Made by a program: the position numbers and the translations under genes. A stretch of DNA of 7,330 nucleotides from an archaeon (GTDB lineage: Archaea; Thermoproteota; Nitrososphaeria; Nitrososphaerales; Nitrosopumilaceae), in contig JAKAJY010000103.1 of the NCBI GenBank assembly GCA_021824845.1, positions 1 to 7,330 on the forward strand, read 5' to 3'. Under the pieces are notes generated by a model. That model made no database searches, was not told the origin of the DNA, and saw only the letters and a list, made by a program, of their open reading frames with translations. This document shows, in pieces, positions 1-5,949 of the stretch (its first letter is position 1; the number at the start of each line of letters is the position of its first letter).

Positions 1-645
1 CTCTCCAAGCATCCTAATTACTTCTCTTTGTGCACTTGGAAAATTATCGTCTTTTAATAACTGTTTTATCTTGGAATCATTCAAAACCGAGTAAAGGAAT
101 TTTTTTCGCTCAAGAACAGTTCCGATCTTGGATTTTGCCGCATCGCGCGCTATTTTTTGCAGCTTTATTTGGTAAATGTCCTCTTTGTCTATTATTTCAT
201 TGAAGATTTTTTCTGCCTTTAGTTTGAGCTTGCGAGCCATTGCAGGCGATCGTCCGCCAGTTGAGATTGCTATCTGAACGGTATCCTGTATGTTTATCAC
301 AGATGGATGCGCAAAGTCTGAGAATTCTGGGTCGTCTGCGGCATATGTATAGCATCGCTTTTTCTTTGCATGCATTGAGATTTTTCGGTTTAGTTCTTTA
401 TTGTCGGTTGCCGCCATTACAAGTATGGGACCATAGTCATTTAGGAAATTTGCATTTTCCAGCTTGATTTTTTTGAATTCTATCTTGCCTTGTTTTGCCA
501 GCTTTTGGATTTGCGCATTAGTATTATCCGATATTACCAGAATCTGGCAGTCCTGTGTTAGTAGAGAGTTTACTTTTTTTAGACCCTCACCACCAGCTCC
601 TACAACTATGACTAGTTTGCCCTTTAAGTTTAGGTCAACAATCAC
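1..645 (-). CDS. Precorrin-2 dehydrogenase / sirohydrochlorin ferrochelatase-type protein (CysG N-terminal/Met8/SirC family), 3' end outside window
   Basis: This enzyme makes sirohydrochlorin by NAD-dependent oxidation of precorrin-2; some relatives also insert iron to give siroheme. It acts in the cytoplasm, in siroheme and heme synthesis. Translation of the reverse strand gives 215 residues, open through the left edge, so only a short C-terminal piece is likely missing. Visible signatures are a Rossmann dinucleotide loop, VVGAGGEG (residues 14-21), the family block AATDNKELN (78-86), an Asp-Asp-Pro stretch at 104-106 where the family has its catalytic Asp, and ISTGGRSPAMARKLK (127-141). The best start is GTG at 645-643. 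No ATG precedes the Rossmann strand, and a TATA box at 668-675 lies about 26 nt upstream, giving a leaderless mRNA. The gene is divergent from the siroheme decarboxylase at 731, which fits one pathway. Whether it also chelates iron cannot be read from the sequence. The family call is confident. Confidence 0.88.
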   Translation of the reverse strand, partial: MIVDLNLKGKLVIVVGAGGEGLKKVNSLLTQDCQILVISDNTNAQIQKLAKQGKIEFKKIKLENANFLNDYGPILVMAATDNKELNRKISMHAKKKRCYTYAADDPEFSDFAHPSVINIQDTVQIAISTGGRSPAMARKLKLKAEKIFNEIIDKEDIYQIKLQKIARDAAKSKIGTVLERKKFLYSVLNDSKIKQLLKDDNFPSAQREVIRMLGE

Positions 646-667
646 GATCAGGGCAGATTCGAAATTG

Positions 668-675
668 TATTTATA
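668..675 (-). promoter_or_regulatory. TATA box of the precorrin-2 dehydrogenase gene
   Basis: On the minus strand this reads TATAAATA. Its centre is about 26 nt upstream of the GTG at 645, the spacing expected between an archaeal TATA box and the transcription start, so the mRNA is probably leaderless. This spacing is the main support for the GTG start. Confidence 0.6.
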
Positions 676-697
676 GGATTGTGAGATTCTCGCTAGG

Positions 698-706
698 TTT
701 TTAATC
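698..706 (+). promoter_or_regulatory. TATA-like element of the siroheme decarboxylase gene
   Basis: The plus strand reads TTTTTAATC, centred about 28 nt before the ATG at 731, consistent with a leaderless or nearly leaderless transcript. It lies about 25 bp from the TATA box of the divergent gene, so the two promoters share one 85-bp intergenic region and could be co-regulated. Confidence 0.5.
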
Positions 707-730
707 AAAATTAGGATTCTAGAGAATACG

Positions 731-1744
731 ATGGATACATTAGACAAAGAAATCCTAAATGAAATCCAGTGGTCCTTTCCTTTGGTGGCCGAACCATATC
801 AATCTCTTGCAGCTAAATTCCATATATCAAATGATGAAATGAAAAACAGAATCACACAGCTAAAATCCAATGGCGTTCTCCGACAACTCTCTGCAATTTT
901 TGACACCCGGAGATTGGGCTACAAGAGCTCTCTAGTTGCAATGGCAGTAACACCAGAAAAGCTGGACTATGTTGCAAATCAAATCAATCGTCATCCGGGG
1001 GTATCACACAACTATGAACGAAATCACGAGTATAATTTGTGGTTCACACTGGCAACACCACCTGGTACGGATCTGAAAACTGAAGTGGACAAGTTCGGAA
1101 AACTACCTGGAATTTTAAAAATTCGACTATTGCCTACGATTAAGCTATTCAAGATCGGAGTCAAGTTGGACATGGTTGATGAGAAAAAAAAGGAAATAGC
1201 GCCGACTGAGGAAAAGAAAAAGATCAACGAGGTAAAGTTTACTCCAAATGAGGATGATAAAGAGTTCATCAGACAACTGCAAAAAGACCTACAGGTAATT
1301 GATAGGCCATTCCTTCCAGCAGCCAAAGCACTGGGGATGAGTGAGGAGCAGGTCTTTGAGAAATTACGCTATTACGAATCAATCGGTGTGATGAGGCGTT
1401 ATGCCGCCATACTGCGACACAGAGACGTAGGATTTACCGCAAACGGCATGATTGTATGGCGTGTTCCAGAAGAGAAAATAGAATCCGTTGGCGAAACACT
1501 TGGCGCATTTCCCCAAATCAGCCATTGCTACCAAAGACCAGTATATGCTGATTGGCCATACAATGTGTTCTCAATGGTGCATTGCAAATCAATTGCAGAG
1601 GCAGAATCAATGGCAAAGGACATTCAGAGTCATATCCAAGTAGATGACTACAAAATATTGTTTAGCTCACGCGAATTCAAAAAGACACGCGTCGAGTATT
1701 TTACGGAAAGCCAGTACACCGTAGAAGATCCAATCACTGCTTGA
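731..1744 (+). CDS. Fused siroheme decarboxylase (AhbA-AhbB / NirD-L-like), Lrp/AsnC fold
   Basis: Siroheme decarboxylase removes the acetate carboxyls at C12 and C18 of siroheme, giving didecarboxysiroheme for the alternative (Ahb) heme route or for heme d1. The known enzymes have Lrp/AsnC folds and are often misnamed transcriptional regulators. Here two such modules are joined in 337 residues. Module 1 (about 1-150) has an HTH-like N-terminus, LRQLSAIFDTRRLGY (50-64) and SHNYERNHEYNLWFT (92-106). Module 2 (about 172-325) has MRRYAAILRHRDVGF (221-235) and SHCYQRPVYADWPYNVF (264-280). The paired SH-x-Y-x-R blocks followed by aromatic residues are the decarboxylase signature. A Lys/Glu-rich linker (about 150-168) joins the modules. 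The ATG at 731 is preceded by a TATA element with no Shine-Dalgarno, and the gene is divergent from precorrin-2 dehydrogenase. Its last 11 nt overlap the convergent membrane-protein gene. A true AsnC regulator is the alternative, but less likely. Confidence 0.85.
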   Translation: MDTLDKEILNEIQWSFPLVAEPYQSLAAKFHISNDEMKNRITQLKSNGVLRQLSAIFDTRRLGYKSSLVAMAVTPEKLDYVANQINRHPGVSHNYERNHEYNLWFTLATPPGTDLKTEVDKFGKLPGILKIRLLPTIKLFKIGVKLDMVDEKKKEIAPTEEKKKINEVKFTPNEDDKEFIRQLQKDLQVIDRPFLPAAKALGMSEEQVFEKLRYYESIGVMRRYAAILRHRDVGFTANGMIVWRVPEEKIESVGETLGAFPQISHCYQRPVYADWPYNVFSMVHCKSIAEAESMAKDIQSHIQVDDYKILFSSREFKKTRVEYFTESQYTVEDPITA

Positions 1745-2534
1745 TCAGGCCGTTTCTTGTGGCACCAAATATTTTGATGTGCGAGTATGCGCCAAACGCA
1801 AATAAAATCCATTTCCATGCAAAAAACAGATTTGCAAAACTACTCGGTGAGAACACCTCGAGGCATCGCTCCACTAAAAATATTGTATCTGCGACTGCCA
1901 TGCAGATCACTCCGAGTGTTACTGTAACCCACAGAAAGTTCACCTCACCTCTGAAAAACAGAACCAATGCAACAAATGCCGGCACAAAGATCATTGCATC
2001 CAAAAACGGATACACTAGGTTTATTCCGGTTTCCATATTATCTGTGATTGGTTTTTGCGAAATAAAATATGCACTAGGTGCAATAAAGCTTGCAGAAATT
2101 ATGCAGCCAAACATGATGATTCTTTTTGTGACTTTGTTTTTTCTCGGCCTTACATAAAATAACATGAATCCAAAATACAGAAAATAGCTCAGATAATACA
2201 GGTAATCAACCAGATACGAGTTGTTGTTTTGTGTGATGTATTCAGAATTGTAATAGTATGTAAGATCTGCCATGTACCATGATATCGAGCCTGCCAAGAA
2301 CAAAATCCATGCCTTGGAGTGATTGCCAGCCATACCATGTCTTGCAACCAGTATGGCAGAAAAGACAATCACAATTGGTGATACCACAACAAAGAAGATG
2401 TCTGTTGGATAGATGCTGTCTGGTATGATTGGGTAATTTTCTTGCTGCAAAACATTGGCAGCTAAAAACACAAAGCCCATCAGAATAATTGATGAGATTA
2501 ATGCCAATTTTTGTGAAATCTGCATCTGCAGCAT
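1734..2534 (-). CDS. Polytopic membrane protein resembling 7TM sensor modules, no output domain
   Basis: This 266-residue protein has about eight hydrophobic segments, roughly at residues 9-27, 44-64, 75-95, 108-128, 138-158, 171-195, 199-220 and 234-252. Patterns such as ISWYMADL (84-91), DYLYYLSYFLYFGFML (110-125), YPFLDA (175-180) and LGVICMAVADTIFL (207-220) recall the unnamed multi-TM sensor regions found N-terminal to GGDEF, EAL or kinase domains in bacterial signalling proteins. Here the protein ends right after the last TM segment, so no output domain is attached. That likeness is from memory of the pattern and is not a database match. The gene lies 7 nt after the stop of the 99-aa gene at 2542-2841, so they probably form one transcription unit, with no Shine-Dalgarno at the second start. 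Met1 (2534) or Met4 (2525) could be the start. It overlaps the siroheme decarboxylase tail to tail by 11 nt. Function unknown. Confidence 0.75.
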   Translation of the reverse strand: MLQMQISQKLALISSIILMGFVFLAANVLQQENYPIIPDSIYPTDIFFVVVSPIVIVFSAILVARHGMAGNHSKAWILFLAGSISWYMADLTYYYNSEYITQNNNSYLVDYLYYLSYFLYFGFMLFYVRPRKNKVTKRIIMFGCIISASFIAPSAYFISQKPITDNMETGINLVYPFLDAMIFVPAFVALVLFFRGEVNFLWVTVTLGVICMAVADTIFLVERCLEVFSPSSFANLFFAWKWILFAFGAYSHIKIFGATRNGLIKQ

Positions 2535-2541
2535 CTTTATT

Positions 2542-2841
2542 CTATTTTGTCATTGCAAAAATAAAGTCTGTGTAGTATTTCTTGGATCCAACATCTCCAA
2601 ATTCTACTTTGATTTCATTTAGAATATCGTCATAGGAATCACCAAATATGTCCTGAAGGACCTGCTTGAGTGCCTGCGGGTTTTTGTCGCATTCTGGAAT
2701 GTATGTCTTGTAGTCCTTTTCAAGCTTGGAGACTACCTTTTCGTATTGTGGCATGCCCATCCGTAACAGTACAATTTCTACGCAGAACGCCAAAAACGCC
2801 TTGTCTATGTTGTCTACTGAGTGCACGCTAAATCTTACCAT
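2542..2841 (-). CDS. Small soluble helical protein of unknown function, first gene of a two-gene unit
   Basis: I do not recognise a firmly named family for this 99-residue protein. It has no signal peptide or TM segment; residues 12-30 are amphipathic rather than a membrane span. The body is charged and mostly helical, with LLRMGMPQYEKVVSKLEKDY (25-44), a KNPQALKQVLQDIFG stretch (53-67) and two Cys (20 and 51). The layout (Gly-Met, helix, Tyr, Asn-Pro, Ile-Phe-Gly, helix) loosely resembles small output-type domains I recall from thaumarchaeal signalling proteins (NitrOD5-like), but this is a weak impression. The ATG at 2841 sits about 24 nt after a TATA-like element, so the transcript is likely leaderless. 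Its TAG stop lies 7 nt before the start of the membrane-protein gene, suggesting that the two products act together, for example as a sensor and its cytoplasmic partner. Confidence 0.7.
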   Translation of the reverse strand: MVRFSVHSVDNIDKAFLAFCVEIVLLRMGMPQYEKVVSKLEKDYKTYIPECDKNPQALKQVLQDIFGDSYDDILNEIKVEFGDVGSKKYYTDFIFAMTK

Positions 2842-2861
2842 TTCGTCCCCAAATTAACCTG

Positions 2862-2869
2862 AATATAAT
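2862..2869 (-). promoter_or_regulatory. TATA-like element of the 99-aa gene / membrane protein unit
   Basis: The minus strand reads ATTATATT, centred about 24 nt before the ATG at 2841. The spacing fits a leaderless archaeal promoter driving both downstream minus-strand genes. Confidence 0.5.
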
Positions 2870-2925
2870 ATGTGATATAAGAAAGTCGGAAGTTGATCCT
2901 TGATCGCGATTCCAAAATGGAAGTA

Positions 2926-3918
2926 TTATGCTATTGTTGCCTTTATCTCGTATGATGGCCAGCTGGAATAAATTTTTGCAATCTCTGACATGTCATCTGG
3001 TGAGAGATATTTTCCATCCGACATTGCGGCAAACTGTTCTATTTCATCTATGCTAATTACGGTTGGAAACACAGATGACACTGCTTGTTTTGATAAAATG
3101 AACTTGATTGCAAGCTCTGTAATGTTTAGATTATTCCTCTCTGCAATTGGTCGTAACTGCTCTACCTTATCCAAGGCAGCTTTTATCCATTCACCACGCC
3201 TGACTGAGCGGTGATCTTTTTCGTCTATTTTGGTGTCTGCCTTTACTTTTCCTGTGAGAATACCTGATGCGTCTGGTACTCGCACCAAAATCCCAACATC
3301 TTTTTCTAGTGCAGCATCGATTAGCTCGTTGCCAGGTGTCTGCTCCAGAATATTGTACACTGTTTGAACGGCAGAGACGTTTTTGCGTTCCATTGCAGCC
3401 AGGCCTTCCTTGGTCCAGCCTATTGCGGGACCTAGCGCTATTTGGCATGTATCGATTATGCCTTCATTGATTTTTTTATTCAGAGTATTGAAAATTATAT
3501 CATCCTGTATGTGGTACATTTTTGGATTGTGCAATCCATAAACATCAATGTAGTCTGTTTGCAGCCTTGCCAAGCTGTTTCTCAAGGCATGCTCTGTGAA
3601 TAATGGGTCAAATCGCTGTGGCAGCTCAGAGTGGCCTATTTGGGCTGCACCTTCAAACTCGTATCCGTATTTTGTGGAAATTACAATGTCATCTCGCATT
3701 CCTCGAAATACCTCGCCAATTAGCTTCTCGCTTTTGCCCTTGCCATACATGTCTCCAGTCTCAAAGAGATTGATTCCAAGATCGTATGCTTTTTTGAGCA
3801 TTCTTTTGGCCTCATCGTCCTCGATTTTCTTACCCCACCAGTCTAAGGCTATGGTCCATGCTCCAAATCCTATTTCTGATACTTTGATTCCGCTTTTGCC
3901 TAGTGTTCGATATTTCAT
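2926..3918 (-). CDS. Aldo/keto reductase family protein with Glu in place of the catalytic Asp
   Basis: Aldo/keto reductases are cytosolic TIM-barrel enzymes that reduce carbonyls with NAD(P)H; the substrate here is unknown. At 330 residues the length is normal. The N-terminus MKYRTLGKSGIKVSEIGFGAW (residues 1-21) is typical of the family. Of the usual Asp-Tyr-Lys-His tetrad, Tyr58 (in ETGDMYG), Lys83 (in STKYGY) and His130 (in YGLHNP) are present. The residue five before the Tyr, normally Asp, is Glu53 (codon GAG). The region near residues 280-290, which usually reads S-x-IPG and binds the cofactor phosphate, is SSVFPTVIS, so cofactor binding may also differ. A regulatory-subunit-like or altered-activity member is possible. 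The ATG at 3918 lacks a Shine-Dalgarno. The gene follows the HemQ-like gene on the same strand after 89 nt and probably has its own promoter (ATTAAAT at 3956-3962, implying a leader of about 15 nt). Confidence 0.85.
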   Translation of the reverse strand: MKYRTLGKSGIKVSEIGFGAWTIALDWWGKKIEDDEAKRMLKKAYDLGINLFETGDMYGKGKSEKLIGEVFRGMRDDIVISTKYGYEFEGAAQIGHSELPQRFDPLFTEHALRNSLARLQTDYIDVYGLHNPKMYHIQDDIIFNTLNKKINEGIIDTCQIALGPAIGWTKEGLAAMERKNVSAVQTVYNILEQTPGNELIDAALEKDVGILVRVPDASGILTGKVKADTKIDEKDHRSVRRGEWIKAALDKVEQLRPIAERNNLNITELAIKFILSKQAVSSVFPTVISIDEIEQFAAMSDGKYLSPDDMSEIAKIYSSWPSYEIKATIA

Positions 3919-4001
3919 ATTATGTTAATCTGAATCTTTTGGGTTATGAATTTGCATTTAATCTTATCCGAGATTTGCAGCCTTGAAATTAGATCAATAT
4001 G

Positions 4002-4018
4002 GCCTTGTTATCCAAGGC
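4002..4018. repeat. Inverted repeat over the stop codon of the HemQ-like gene
   Basis: GCCTTG (4002-4007) and CAAGGC (4013-4018) form a perfect 6-bp stem with a 5-nt loop that includes the TAA stop (4008-4010, minus strand). A second GCCTTG at 3980-3985 could compete for the same partner. No oligo-T run follows on the minus strand, so a role in termination or 3'-end processing is only a possibility. Confidence 0.35.
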
Positions 4019-4676
4019 TTGCAATTAATGGCACGATATCTTTTTTGACGCATACAATCATCGGCGTGTCTTTTTCAATGTATTTGGAGACCTGTGTTTC
4101 TCTAAGCTCCATTATTAGGTCCTGAAATGCGTGAAGATCATCAGATTCAAACGCCAACATAAAATCTTCATCGTGGATTCCAAACGAATATGTCGTGTTT
4201 AGCGATACTTGCGGGAACTTGTGTCCTACTTCAATGTGCTCATCCATCATTTTCTTTCTCTGCTCTAGTGGCAGCAAATACCAATCTCTTGTCTTGATGA
4301 ACGGATACACAATGGCATATTTTTTTGGCTCTTCTCCAGCAACAAACGCCAACGCTCTTCCTGTCTTTGCATAAATAGATGGTCTTGTGGACGAAAGATA
4401 CACGTGAGACGGTATGATGTATTTACCAAATACCGTGGTGTATATTTTAGAGATGACACTTTGAATCTCTTCTATTGATTCTGATGCAAACCAGAACAAA
4501 AATTCGGCGTCATCCCTTAGGCCTAATGTGGAGTATGTTCGGCACTTTATCTTTGAGTTTCTAATTACTTGCTCTATTTCTTTGGCTGATTCTTCCTTTG
4601 CCAAGTCTGCCATCCAGCGCCATTTTGGGTCTATTTTAAAAAATGAAAAGTTGAAAAACATTCTACTCTCTGACAT
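4008..4676 (-). CDS. Chlorite-dismutase-fold heme protein, candidate coproheme decarboxylase (HemQ/ChdC-like)
   Basis: The 222-residue protein belongs to the Cld/HemQ family. Its C-terminal half carries YAIVYPFIKTRDWYLLP (residues 120-136), RKKMMDEHIEVGHKF (140-154) and SFGIHDEDF (164-172), matching the family's heme-binding region. His147 aligns with the proximal heme ligand. Tyr124 and Lys128 (Y-P-x-x-K) match the Tyr and Lys that coproheme decarboxylases use. The distal Arg essential for chlorite dismutation aligns near Ser158-Asn160, where there is no Arg. It is therefore unlikely to be a chlorite dismutase and may convert Fe-coproporphyrin III to heme. The Firmicutes-type distal Gln is also absent. 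The alignment is by eye against remembered family sequences. The ATG at 4676 lies about 25 nt after a TATA box, giving a leaderless mRNA. A siroheme decarboxylase and a precorrin-2 dehydrogenase nearby support a tetrapyrrole role. Confidence 0.85.
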   Translation of the reverse strand: MSESRMFFNFSFFKIDPKWRWMADLAKEESAKEIEQVIRNSKIKCRTYSTLGLRDDAEFLFWFASESIEEIQSVISKIYTTVFGKYIIPSHVYLSSTRPSIYAKTGRALAFVAGEEPKKYAIVYPFIKTRDWYLLPLEQRKKMMDEHIEVGHKFPQVSLNTTYSFGIHDEDFMLAFESDDLHAFQDLIMELRETQVSKYIEKDTPMIVCVKKDIVPLIASLG

Positions 4677-4697
4677 GGTTTTTGTTTTTGGCTTACC

Positions 4698-4705
4698 ATA
4701 TTTAA
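4698..4705 (-). promoter_or_regulatory. TATA box of the HemQ-like gene
   Basis: The minus strand reads TTAAATAT, a near-consensus archaeal TATA box centred about 25 nt before the ATG at 4676. There is no Shine-Dalgarno between them, so the mRNA is probably leaderless. Confidence 0.6.
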
Positions 4706-4738
4706 CGATAATTTAGAAAATCACAATCTGGATGAATC

Positions 4739-4745
4739 TTTAATT
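4739..4745 (+). promoter_or_regulatory. TATA-like element of the small interrupted membrane-protein ORF
   Basis: The plus strand reads TTTAATT, centred 25 nt before the ATG at 4767. It has the same geometry as the other promoters in the window, which argues that the ORF at 4767 is or recently was a real gene. Confidence 0.45.
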
Positions 4746-4766
4746 GAAATCATGCCATATCTAGGT

Positions 4767-4979
4767 ATGATGAAGAGGGAAAAACTCCTCTGGTTTTGCA
4801 CCTGTACCGTACTAGAAGTAATGACTGCGGCTGGAGTCACGGCATATTTGCTGTAGTTGGGGCAGACAACAATTGCGCTGATTGCTGGTGTGGTGTTTGT
4901 CAAGGTTATAGTGTTTCATTTTGTAATAGAAATACATGAAAAACTCAAGCAAGGCCGGCGCCTAATTTTGAAATCTTAA
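4767..4979 (+). pseudogene. Small two-TM membrane protein ORF interrupted by in-frame TAG (4854-4856)
   Basis: From ATG 4767 (or ATG 4770) one frame runs to TAA at 4977-4979, broken only by TAG at 4854-4856. The first part is 29 codons with a hydrophobic segment (LLWFCTCTVLEVMTAAGVTAYLL in pieces, about residues 7-29). The second part is 40 codons starting with TTG. Its hydrophobic segment is TTIALIAGVVFVKVIVFHFV (residues 34-53 counting through the TAG), followed by the charged tail EIHEKLKQGRRLILKS. Together they look like a roughly 70-residue protein with two TM helices and a basic cytoplasmic tail. The correctly spaced TATA-like element and the protein-like composition on both sides of the stop support one gene. 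It could be a recent nonsense mutation, a sequencing error, amber readthrough, or two short peptides with reinitiation at the TTG. It ends 9 nt before the TPR gene's ATG, so they may be co-transcribed. I do not recognise a family. Confidence 0.5.
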
Positions 4980-4988
4980 TGTGTGTCA

Positions 4989-5747
4989 ATGGTTGATTAT
5001 ACGGTATTGGCATATGTTGGCAATCCAATTGATGTAATCAAAAAACTTCATTCCGATAAACAATGGGATGAAATAGTTTTGTTTTGCCAAAAAATGCTTG
5101 ACTCTGATCCAAATGATTTGGTCGCCTTGCAAAACATGGCAACTGCGTTTTTGAATCTGGGCAAGTTTGATCAAGTCCTGTCATGTTGTGATGCAGTACT
5201 TGAACTAAACGAGTTTGACGAATATGCACTCAAAAACAAAATCCTAGCCCTTGAGCGACTTGGAAGACATGATCAGATAATCCCATTTTGTGATAAGTTA
5301 CTGATAAAAACGCCCACTCATGTCTGGGCGCTAAACAGCAAAGGCTTGGCATGCAACGAGCTGGGAAAACATACTGATGCCCTAAATTATTATTCCACGG
5401 CACTCAGAGTGGAACCAAATAACATCACATCGCTTCTCAATAAAGCACTAACACTTTCGTTTTTGGGAAAATATGATGAATCTATACCGTATTATGATGA
5501 GGTGCAAAAACAGGAAAAGCTAAGCGAAGCTGCAGCTGCAAAATCAGAAGCATACCAAAAGCTTGGAAAGGAAGATGAGGCGTTTTTGGCAGCTCAGGGA
5601 ATGCTGGTATCTGACATTGTACGATATGTGTCTGAGGCCAAAGCAAAAAAGATGAAAATATTTGATTATTACTGCATGATGGAATATGAGGACCTAGAAC
5701 GACGAGAAAAGGCACATCAGCAAAAACTGGATTCCAAGCTTAGGTGA
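4989..5747 (+). CDS. TPR-repeat protein
   Basis: This is a soluble protein built mainly of tetratricopeptide repeats, which form helical scaffolds for protein-protein contacts; its partner is unknown. Counting from the possible GTG at 4983 (254 residues), about five 34-residue repeats run from residue 15 to roughly 183, with a degenerate sixth to about 208. The recurring Leu-Gly-Lys/Arg turn falls at G60, G94, G128 and G162, then G195, and each repeat ends near an Asn/Pro (for example SDPND, VEPNN). The C-terminal tail (about 215-254) is charged, with Lys- and Glu-rich helices (ERREKAHQQKLDSKLR). There is no signal peptide or TM segment. I prefer ATG 4989 over GTG 4983 because a weak TATA-like CTAATTTT (4962-4969) lies about 24 nt before it; the GTG would be too close. 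It could also be read from the same transcript as the small ORF upstream. Its last 8 nt overlap the convergent DUF167 gene. Confidence 0.85.
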   Translation: MVDYTVLAYVGNPIDVIKKLHSDKQWDEIVLFCQKMLDSDPNDLVALQNMATAFLNLGKFDQVLSCCDAVLELNEFDEYALKNKILALERLGRHDQIIPFCDKLLIKTPTHVWALNSKGLACNELGKHTDALNYYSTALRVEPNNITSLLNKALTLSFLGKYDESIPYYDEVQKQEKLSEAAAAKSEAYQKLGKEDEAFLAAQGMLVSDIVRYVSEAKAKKMKIFDYYCMMEYEDLERREKAHQQKLDSKLR

Positions 5748-5949
5748 TCTCGATGATTTTCTTGCTTGATTTGTGACCGGATTTTATTGTGATGCTGGCA
5801 GAAGAGACTCCAAAGTGTTTTGCCAGCTTTTTGATGATTTCACGGTTTGCCTCACCGTCAACCGGCTTTGATTTTATCCCTACTGTGATCTGATTACCAT
5901 CCACCAAAACAAAGTCCTTGTGAAATTCTACTAGTGTGTGGTATAGCAA
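5740..5949 (-). CDS. DUF167/YggU family protein, TTG start abutting the sufC stop
   Basis: This 69-residue protein carries the DUF167 core KSKPVDGEANREIIKKLAKH (residues 26-45) and IKSGHKSSKKIIEI (55-68), close to the family's PPV-x-GKAN and SG-x-x-SR-x-K motifs. The family is widespread and small, and its biochemical role is unclear. The only sensible start is TTG at 5949-5947, because no ATG or GTG occurs before the conserved strand. This TTG comes directly after the TAG stop of sufC (5952-5950) in the same reading frame, so translation probably depends on reinitiation after sufC. Readthrough of the TAG would give a SufC-DUF167 fusion. No Shine-Dalgarno is visible. The 3' end overlaps the convergent TPR gene by 8 nt. 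Confidence 0.8.
   Translation of the reverse strand: MLYHTLVEFHKDFVLVDGNQITVGIKSKPVDGEANREIIKKLAKHFGVSSASITIKSGHKSSKKIIEIT

Noticed and set aside
240..676. Two plus-strand ORFs (240-467, 464-676)
   Set aside because: They lie opposite the precorrin-2 dehydrogenase, whose motifs are clear on the minus strand.
731..1744. AsnC/Lrp transcriptional regulator
   Set aside because: The fold is shared, but the duplicated SH-x-Y-x-R blocks and the neighbour precorrin-2 dehydrogenase point to siroheme decarboxylase.
1741..2157. 138-aa plus-strand ORF
   Set aside because: It is antisense to the membrane-protein gene, whose hydrophobic periodicity shows which strand codes.
2910..2922. Hairpin TTCCA-AAA-TGGAA downstream of the aldo/keto reductase
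   Set aside because: The stem is only 5 bp and has no T-run after it on the minus strand, so it could easily be chance.
3596..3928. 110-aa plus-strand ORF
   Set aside because: It is antisense to the well-conserved N-terminus of the aldo/keto reductase.
4008..4676. True chlorite dismutase
   Set aside because: The distal Arg needed for chlorite chemistry is absent, while Tyr124 and Lys128 match coproheme decarboxylases.
4721..4903. 60-aa minus-strand ORF
   Set aside because: It lies opposite the small membrane ORF, has no promoter or recognisable composition, and is better explained as its shadow.
4677..4982. tRNA or other structured RNA in the intergenic region
   Set aside because: No cloverleaf, T-loop motif or strong paired structure was found by eye. 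The region is better explained by two promoters and a small ORF.
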